This document shows, piece after piece, positions 59,367-64,000 of a stretch of 64,000 nucleotides of DNA. Position 1 is the first letter of the stretch, and every line of letters begins with the position of its first letter. The DNA lies in contig NZ_BAAAUN010000001.1 in the NCBI RefSeq assembly GCF_039533965.1, positions 186,001-250,000 on the forward strand, read 5' to 3'. Below the pieces are notes generated by a model. The model made no database searches. It saw only the letters and a program-made list of their open reading frames with translations, and was not told the DNA's origin. Source of the stretch: Microbacterium luteolum (GTDB taxonomy: Bacteria; Actinomycetota; Actinomycetes; Actinomycetales; Microbacteriaceae). A program made the translations under genes and the position numbers.

Positions 59367-60788
59367 TCAGGTCGGCAGCAGGTCCAATCCGGTCGTGCGC
59401 CGTTGCGGAACCGTCGCGCTGGTCGTGTCGAACACACGGGTCCGGCGCTCCGTGCCGAGCACCGGCCACCCGGGGTCGCCGGTTTTCACGAACGCGACCC
59501 ACGCCGCATGCATCTCCGCCGCGAGCTCACGTGGCGCGTCCGGGCCGGCGAGGCGCTGCGCCTCGGGGTCGTCGAGCCGGTCGAACACGAATCCGAGCTC
59601 GAGCGCGTGCGCCGCTCGGAGGTCGCGCACCGGGCTGTTCCAAGCGAACTCATACACGTACGTCGGCGCGGTCCGCTTCCGAGCGAGACGCGTCAGCGGA
59701 GCGCGCAGGAGAACGTCGGTCGCGAGCTGCCCGAAGATCTCGCCGGTCGACGCGTCGGGGAACTCCGCGCGGTACGCCTGCACGGCGGCGCGCGGGATCC
59801 GCAGGGCGAGACGGGCCGCGAGGAGCTTGAGCGCGCTGATGCCGTCGAGGGCCGCCGGCGGGAACCACAGCCGGTACTCGTCGGTGTTGCTGCCGATGAG
59901 CAGAGGGATGTCGACGTCGGGCAGCACCTCATGCGGGGAACGCGGGAGGCTCTCCGCGTCGATCGCGAACTGGAAGCCGGGTGCTCCGCCCAGCGGGGAG
60001 GATCCTGCGGCGTGCTGTCGCCTGGCCTCGAGCAGGCGGTCGGGCGAGATCTCGGCGAAGGCCCCGCGTTCCGGGCGGACACCGAGTCGCTTCGCGAGCT
60101 GCACGGAGATGCGGCCGGCCTTGTGCGCCGCCTGCGCCTCGAGCGGTCCGGATTCGATGATCGCGCGCGCGATGAGCGTCCGGGACTGCTCCTTCGCCAG
60201 GAGCCCCGCGACGATCGCCCCTCCCGCCGATTCGCCCATCACCGTGATCTGCCCCGGGTCGCCGCCGAACGCCTCGACCTCGCGGTGGACCCAGGCGAGG
60301 GCGGCCGCGGCATCCTCCAGACCGAGGTTGCGGGGAGCGCCGTCGAGCACCGAGAAGCCCTCGGACCCCAACCGGTAGTTGATCGACACGAACACGATCC
60401 CGGCGCGTGCGAAGGGCATGCCGTCGTACAGCCCGAGCGCCGCCGTGCCGCGTTCGAGCGCGCCGCCGTGGATCCACAGCAGTACCGGCGCGGCGGCGGC
60501 ATCCTGCGGCGCCCACACGTTCGCGGTGAGGATGTCGTCGCCCTCGATGCGGACGCTGCCGAGGAGTTCGCCGATCGGACCGGGGTACGGCAGCTGCGGT
60601 GCGGTGGGGCCGAACTCGGTGGCGTCTCGCACCCCGTCCCACGACGTCGCGGGCTGCGGGGCGCGGAAACGGTTCGCACCGAACGGTGCGGCGGCGTAGG
60701 GGATGCCGAGGAAGCGGCGGATGCCGGTCTCGAGAGTTCCGCGGACGGTGCCGCCGGAGAGGGTCGCGGTCGGCGGCGTCGTCGTCAT
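59367..60788 (-). CDS. Carboxylesterase type B
   Basis: A 473-residue serine esterase. The N-terminal GIRRFLGIPYAAAPFG, oxyanion-hole WIHGGALERG, and nucleophile elbow GESAGG near residue 190 are type-B signatures, and SNTDEYRLW carries a likely acid. It hydrolyses carboxylic esters; no signal peptide is present, so it is cytoplasmic. The ATG at 60788 is chosen because a minus-strand TAAGAT ends 8 bases upstream; the in-frame ATG at 60797 overlaps that box. It is a single gene inserted, on the opposite strand, between hemW and hrcA. Confidence 0.88.
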   Translation of the reverse strand: MTTTPPTATLSGGTVRGTLETGIRRFLGIPYAAAPFGANRFRAPQPATSWDGVRDATEFGPTAPQLPYPGPIGELLGSVRIEGDDILTANVWAPQDAAAAPVLLWIHGGALERGTAALGLYDGMPFARAGIVFVSINYRLGSEGFSVLDGAPRNLGLEDAAAALAWVHREVEAFGGDPGQITVMGESAGGAIVAGLLAKEQSRTLIARAIIESGPLEAQAAHKAGRISVQLAKRLGVRPERGAFAEISPDRLLEARRQHAAGSSPLGGAPGFQFAIDAESLPRSPHEVLPDVDIPLLIGSNTDEYRLWFPPAALDGISALKLLAARLALRIPRAAVQAYRAEFPDASTGEIFGQLATDVLLRAPLTRLARKRTAPTYVYEFAWNSPVRDLRAAHALELGFVFDRLDDPEAQRLAGPDAPRELAAEMHAAWVAFVKTGDPGWPVLGTERRTRVFDTTSATVPQRRTTGLDLLPT

Positions 60789-60795
60789 GAGCGCC

Positions 60796-60801
60796 ATCTT
60801 A
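60796..60801 (-). promoter_or_regulatory. -10 box of the carboxylesterase
   Basis: TAAGAT on the minus strand sits 7 nt before the ATG at 60788 and overlaps the alternative ATG at 60797, so it decides the start. Confidence 0.55.
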
Positions 60802-60837
60802 GGGGTGGCCTTTCGGGGCTTACTCGGCTGCGCGGGG

Positions 60838-60843
60838 TAGGAT
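60838..60843 (+). promoter_or_regulatory. -10 box of hrcA
   Basis: TAGGAT ends exactly where the CIRCE operator begins, so transcription would start inside CIRCE, near 60850. The -35 is not obvious. Confidence 0.6.
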
Positions 60844-60868
60844 TGGCACTCGGAACATCAGAGTGCCA
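60844..60868 (+). promoter_or_regulatory. CIRCE operator (HrcA binding site)
   Basis: TGGCACTC-N9-GAGTGCCA is a perfect inverted repeat with the canonical 9-nt spacer; the consensus is TTAGCACTC-N9-GAGTGCTAA. It lies between the -10 box and hrcA, so HrcA should repress its own operon and release it after heat shock. Further GAGTG copies follow at 60871 and 60879. Confidence 0.93.
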
Positions 60869-60902
60869 GCGAGTGTCCGAGTGCCGGCGGAAGGGGAAGG
60901 TG

Positions 60903-61934
60903 ATGGTCTCAGAGCGAGGACTCCAGGTTCTCCGTGCGATCGTGCAGGACTACGTCGAGACCCACGAACCCGTCGGAAGCCGCTCCATCGTCGATCGCTA
61001 CTCGTTCGGCGTCTCCGCGGCGACCATCCGCAACGACATGGCGCTGCTCGAGGACGAAGAGCTGATCACCGCTCCGCACACCTCCTCGGGGCGGGTGCCC
61101 ACCGACAAGGGGTACCGCGTCTTCGTCGACCATCTCGCGCAGCTGCGACCGCTCAGCGTCGCCCAGCGCACCGCCATCGAGTCGTTCCTGACGGGCCCCA
61201 CCGACCTCGACGATCTGATGATCCGCACGGTCCGGGTGCTCACGCAGCTGACCGGGCAGGTCGCGCTCGCGCAGTACCCGTCCTTCGCTCGCGCGCACAT
61301 CACGCACCTCGAGCTCGTGGCCCTCGCGCCGAATCGCGTGCTGATCGTCCTCGTCACCGACGCGGGGGGCGTCTCGCAGCGGTTGACGCCGTTGCCCGTC
61401 GACGTGGACGAGGCCGACACCGCCGTCCTGCGCGCGCGGCTCTCGGCCCTGATCACGGGGCAGGCGGTGAGCGATGCGGCCGAGCGGCTGCAGAACCTCG
61501 TCGCCGCCGAGGACCAGACGAAGGACGTCGCGCTGCGCACGCTCGCCGCCGTCGTCATCGAGGAGCTGGGGGAGTTCCGTCAGGAGCGTCTGGTCATGGC
61601 GGGAGCCGCGACGCTCGCGCGGCGGGAGCAGGACTTCCGCGGCAGCATCCATCCGATCCTCGAGGCGATCGAGGAGCAGGTCACGCTGCTGCGGCTGATG
61701 GGCGAGATGGTGACCGACGAGCAGGGGCTCGGCGCGAGCATCGGCACCGAGAACGAGCCGTTCGGTCTCGGCGAGGCGTCGATCGTCGCCAGCAACTACG
61801 CCGCCCCCAGCGGGACGGCGAGGGTCGGTGTGATGGGGCCGACGCGCATGGACTATCCGAGCAATCTCGCGGCGGCGCGGGCGGTCGCCCGCTACCTGTC
61901 GCGGATGCTCGACGAGGACGAGGCCGGTCGCTGA
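60903..61934 (+). CDS. hrcA: Heat-inducible transcription repressor HrcA
   Basis: A 343-residue repressor of class I heat-shock genes. The N-terminal winged helix includes [20 protein letters not shown] and [19 protein letters not shown], followed by [18 protein letters not shown], a signature of HrcA. The C-terminal GAF-like domain responds to GroEL. It binds the CIRCE element immediately upstream, giving autoregulation. GGAAGGGGAAGG precedes the ATG. dnaJ follows 37 bp downstream and should be co-regulated. Confidence 0.96.
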   Translation: MVSERGLQVLRAIVQDYVETHEPVGSRSIVDRYSFGVSAATIRNDMALLEDEELITAPHTSSGRVPTDKGYRVFVDHLAQLRPLSVAQRTAIESFLTGPTDLDDLMIRTVRVLTQLTGQVALAQYPSFARAHITHLELVALAPNRVLIVLVTDAGGVSQRLTPLPVDVDEADTAVLRARLSALITGQAVSDAAERLQNLVAAEDQTKDVALRTLAAVVIEELGEFRQERLVMAGAATLARREQDFRGSIHPILEAIEEQVTLLRLMGEMVTDEQGLGASIGTENEPFGLGEASIVASNYAAPSGTARVGVMGPTRMDYPSNLAAARAVARYLSRMLDEDEAGR

Positions 61935-61971
61935 GGCGACGGTCACGAGAGACACACGCAGAAAGGCGATC

Positions 61972-63087
61972 GTGGCGGACCACTATGAGGTTCTCGGGGT
62001 GTCCCGAGACGCTTCCACCGACGAGATCAAGAAGGCGTATCGGCGCCTGGCGCGGCAGCTGCACCCGGATGTGAACCCGGGCGACGAGGCCGCAGAGAAG
62101 TTCAAGCTCGTCACGCACGCGTACGACGTGCTCAGCGACGACGACTCGCGCCGTCGCTACGACATGGGCGGGGGCGACGGCGCAGCCGGCAACTTCGGCG
62201 GCTTCGGCGGTTTCGGGGACATCTTCGAGACGTTCTTCGGCGCGGCACAGGGTGCCGGCCGCGGCGGACGACCGCGTTCTCGTCGCGAACGGGGTCAGGA
62301 CGCCCTCGTGCGCGTGACGCTCGACCTCGGCGACGTCGTCTTCGGTGCGCACCGCGACATCGAGGTCGACACGGCAGTGCTGTGCGAGACCTGTCAGGGG
62401 TCGTGCTGCCAGGAGGGCACCTCGCCCGTGACCTGCGACATCTGCGGCGGTTCGGGACACGTGCAGCGTCAGGTGCGCAGCCTTCTCGGCAACGTCGTCA
62501 CCTCTCAGCCGTGCGGTACCTGCGAGGGCTACGGCACCACGATCCCGTTCCCGTGCGGCACCTGCGGCGGCCAGGGGCGCGTGCGCTCGCGCCGCACCGT
62601 GTCGCTGGACATCCCGGCGGGTGTGGAGACCGGACTCCGTCTGCAGCTCCCCGGCTCGGGCGAGGTCGGCAAGGCCGGCGGCCCCAACGGAGACCTGTAC
62701 GTCGAGGTGTCCGTGAACGCGCACCAGGCCTTCAGCCGCGAGGGCGATGACCTGCTCGCGACCCTCGAGGTGTCGATGTCGGATGCGATCCTCGGCACGG
62801 AGACCTCGATCCAGGGACTGGACGGCGAGGTCGACCTCGAGATCCGTCCCGGCGTGCAGTCCGGTGACGTGCTGACGATCAAGGGTCGGGGCATCACCCC
62901 GCTCCGCGGTTCGCAGCGCGGAGACCTCCGTGTCGGCGTGCAGGTCGTGACGCCGACCAAGCTCGACTCCGCGCAGCGCGCCCTGATCGAGGACTTCGCG
63001 AAGAAGGCCAAGGCCCCCGGCCCGCAGCTCGCCCAGTTCCAGCAGGGACTCTTCTCCAAGCTCCGCGACCGGTTCCGCGGGCACTGA
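61972..63087 (+). CDS. dnaJ: Chaperone DnaJ (DnaJ2 type)
   Basis: A 371-residue type I J-domain co-chaperone of DnaK. The J domain (1-70) carries HPD (QLHPDVNPG). A short G/F region ([15 protein letters not shown]) and a zinc-binding domain with four Cys pairs follow: [24 protein letters not shown] and CGTCGGQG. The first repeat has Cys where CxxCxGxG expects the last Gly. C-terminal substrate-binding beta domains complete the protein. The start is GTG with GAAAGG upstream. It is in the CIRCE-controlled hrcA operon. Confidence 0.95.
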   Translation: MADHYEVLGVSRDASTDEIKKAYRRLARQLHPDVNPGDEAAEKFKLVTHAYDVLSDDDSRRRYDMGGGDGAAGNFGGFGGFGDIFETFFGAAQGAGRGGRPRSRRERGQDALVRVTLDLGDVVFGAHRDIEVDTAVLCETCQGSCCQEGTSPVTCDICGGSGHVQRQVRSLLGNVVTSQPCGTCEGYGTTIPFPCGTCGGQGRVRSRRTVSLDIPAGVETGLRLQLPGSGEVGKAGGPNGDLYVEVSVNAHQAFSREGDDLLATLEVSMSDAILGTETSIQGLDGEVDLEIRPGVQSGDVLTIKGRGITPLRGSQRGDLRVGVQVVTPTKLDSAQRALIEDFAKKAKAPGPQLAQFQQGLFSKLRDRFRGH

Positions 63088-63089
63088 TC

Positions 63090-63818
63090 GTGGCGCTGCA
63101 CTTCCTCGTCGAGTCGTCGACCGACGCCCGTGTCGGAGACGTCGTGTCGCTGACCGGCGCCGAGGCGAAGCACGCGGCCGTGGTGCGCCGGCTCCGCGTC
63201 GGCGAGGCCGTCACGGTCGGCGACGGTGCCGGTGTGTGGCTCGCCGGTGTCGCGGAAGAGGTGTCGCCGTCGCTCGTCGACGTGCGCATCGAGGAGAGGA
63301 TCGAGCATCCGGCACCCTCGCCGCGGATCGTCCTCGTGCAGGCCCTCGCGAAGGGCGATCGCGACGAGCTCGCCGTGCAGGCCGCCTGCGAGCTCGGCGT
63401 CGACGAGGTCCTGCCGTGGCAGGCCGGCCGCAGCGTGTCGCGCTGGGAAGGCCCCAAGGCCGCGAAGGGGCGGGAGCGCTGGGCGACCATCGTGCGGGAA
63501 GCGGCGAAACAGGCGCACCGCGCCTGGGTCCCCGAGGTCGCCGCACCGGTGACCACGAAGCAGCTCGCCGCGCGGGCGAGCACCGACCGCGTGCTGCTGC
63601 TCGATCCGACGGCATCGGTCCGGCTCTCGGCGATTCAACCGGACGGGCGCGACCTGGTACTGGTGGTCGGTCCCGAGGGCGGGATCTCCGACGAGGAGCT
63701 CGCCCTGCTGACGGATGCCGGTGCAGAGCGCGTGCTCCTCGGCGACACGGTGCTGCGCACCTCGACGGCGGGTCCTGCGGCGATCGCCCTCCTGTCGGTC
63801 GCGCTCGGGCGCTGGTGA
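63090..63818 (+). CDS. rsmE: 16S rRNA (uracil(1498)-N(3))-methyltransferase
   Basis: A 242-residue SPOUT-class methyltransferase that makes m3U1498 in 16S rRNA. The N-terminal PUA-like domain contains LTGAEAKHAAVVRRLRVGE; the C-terminal trefoil-knot domain has VQALAKGDRDELAVQAACELGVDEVLPW, recorded here by its parts QALAKGDRDE and ELGVDE, and VVGPEGGISDEEL and GDTVLRTSTA for AdoMet binding. The length is normal. The GTG start lies 2 bp after the dnaJ stop, as is usual for hrcA-dnaJ-rsmE in actinobacteria. Confidence 0.94.
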   Translation: MALHFLVESSTDARVGDVVSLTGAEAKHAAVVRRLRVGEAVTVGDGAGVWLAGVAEEVSPSLVDVRIEERIEHPAPSPRIVLVQALAKGDRDELAVQAACELGVDEVLPWQAGRSVSRWEGPKAAKGRERWATIVREAAKQAHRAWVPEVAAPVTTKQLAARASTDRVLLLDPTASVRLSAIQPDGRDLVLVVGPEGGISDEELALLTDAGAERVLLGDTVLRTSTAGPAAIALLSVALGRW

Positions 63819-63853
63819 GCCGGGACCCACGGACCGCGGTCCGTGACGGTCAG

Positions 63854-63859
63854 TAGACT
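63854..63859 (+). promoter_or_regulatory. -10 box of the HIT gene
   Basis: TAGACT lies 7 nt before the ATG at 63867, the leaderless spacing seen at other genes here. Confidence 0.55.
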
Positions 63860-63866
63860 TGACACC

Positions 63867-64000
63867 ATGACGGAACCCTCGATCTTCACGCGCATTCTGA
63901 ACGGGGAGATCCCTGCGGAGATCCTCGGTGAGACCGATCGCGTCTTCGCGCTGCGCGACATCGCGCCCCAGGCGCCCGTGCATCTTCTCGTGGTGCCGAA
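63867..64000 (+). CDS. HIT-family protein, N-terminal part (cut by window end)
   Basis: The first 44 codons of a histidine-triad family protein: MTEPSIFTRILNGEIPAEIL, then ALRDIAPQAPVHLLVVP. The IFxxIxxGEIPA and D(I/L)xPxAPxHxLVxPK stretches are typical of the PKCI/HinT branch, purine nucleoside phosphoramidate hydrolases. The active-site HxHxH lies beyond the window. The position after rsmE is usual. It starts with its own TAGACT box. Confidence 0.88.
   Translation, partial: MTEPSIFTRILNGEIPAEILGETDRVFALRDIAPQAPVHLLVVP

Overview
The window reads as a high-GC actinobacterial chromosome, most probably Microbacterium (Microbacteriaceae). The evidence is the strong G/C third-position bias, frequent leaderless genes with a TAnnnT box just upstream of the start codon, the hrcA-dnaJ-rsmE and comEA-comEC gene orders, and a hydantoin transporter that matches Mhp1 of Microbacterium liquefaciens at every functional residue I could number. 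There is no rRNA, CRISPR array, transposase or integrase.

Layout. 0-10.4 kb: the tail of an SDR gene region, then a peptide-scavenging cassette. It has a fused ABC ATPase on the minus strand, and on the plus strand an M19-type dipeptidase, a lipoprotein binding protein, two permeases, an M24-family protein with a degraded metal site, an alpha/beta hydrolase and a tandem Lrp/AsnC regulator. 10.4-24.9 kb: mostly housekeeping genes: a small acidic protein, tRNA-Ala(GGC), an FAD/NAD(P) oxidoreductase, two membrane proteins, an NAD(P)-binding protein, a secreted GH3 enzyme, a DedA-App1 operon, pabB, leuS, comEA and comEC.

24.9-43.5 kb: a block of catabolic genes sitting between comEC and holA, genes that are neighbours in many bacteria. 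It has four parts: a PucR regulator; a minus-strand operon of [3Fe-4S]-type ferredoxin, NCS1 permease, cytochrome P450 and ferredoxin reductase; a divergent hyuP-hyuA-hyuH-hyuC hydantoin operon (permease, racemase, hydantoinase, N-carbamoylase); and a PaaX-linked aryl-CoA operon (cupin, thioesterase, aryl-CoA ligase, a flavin monooxygenase fused to an old-yellow-enzyme reductase, a RidA-fold protein and an FAH-family hydrolase). A plausible but unproven reading is uptake and opening of aromatic or N-substituted cyclic ureides, followed by CoA-dependent breakdown of the aromatic part.

43.5-64 kb: the core order resumes with holA and rpsT. It is interrupted by a GH1 glucosidase/MFS pair, an alpha/beta hydrolase and a second oligopeptide ABC importer on the minus strand. 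It then continues with lepA, two DUF1990 genes flanking a GIY-YIG protein and an interspersed-repeat cluster, hemW, a carboxylesterase, hrcA with a CIRCE operator, dnaJ, rsmE and the start of a HIT-family gene cut by the window end.

Two patterns recur. Thirteen genes have a TAnnnT box 6-9 nt before the start codon, which implies leaderless or nearly leaderless transcripts and helps fix start sites. A short repeat related to CTTCGACAAGCTCAG occurs seven times, and in two genes it has been read into the protein C-terminus.
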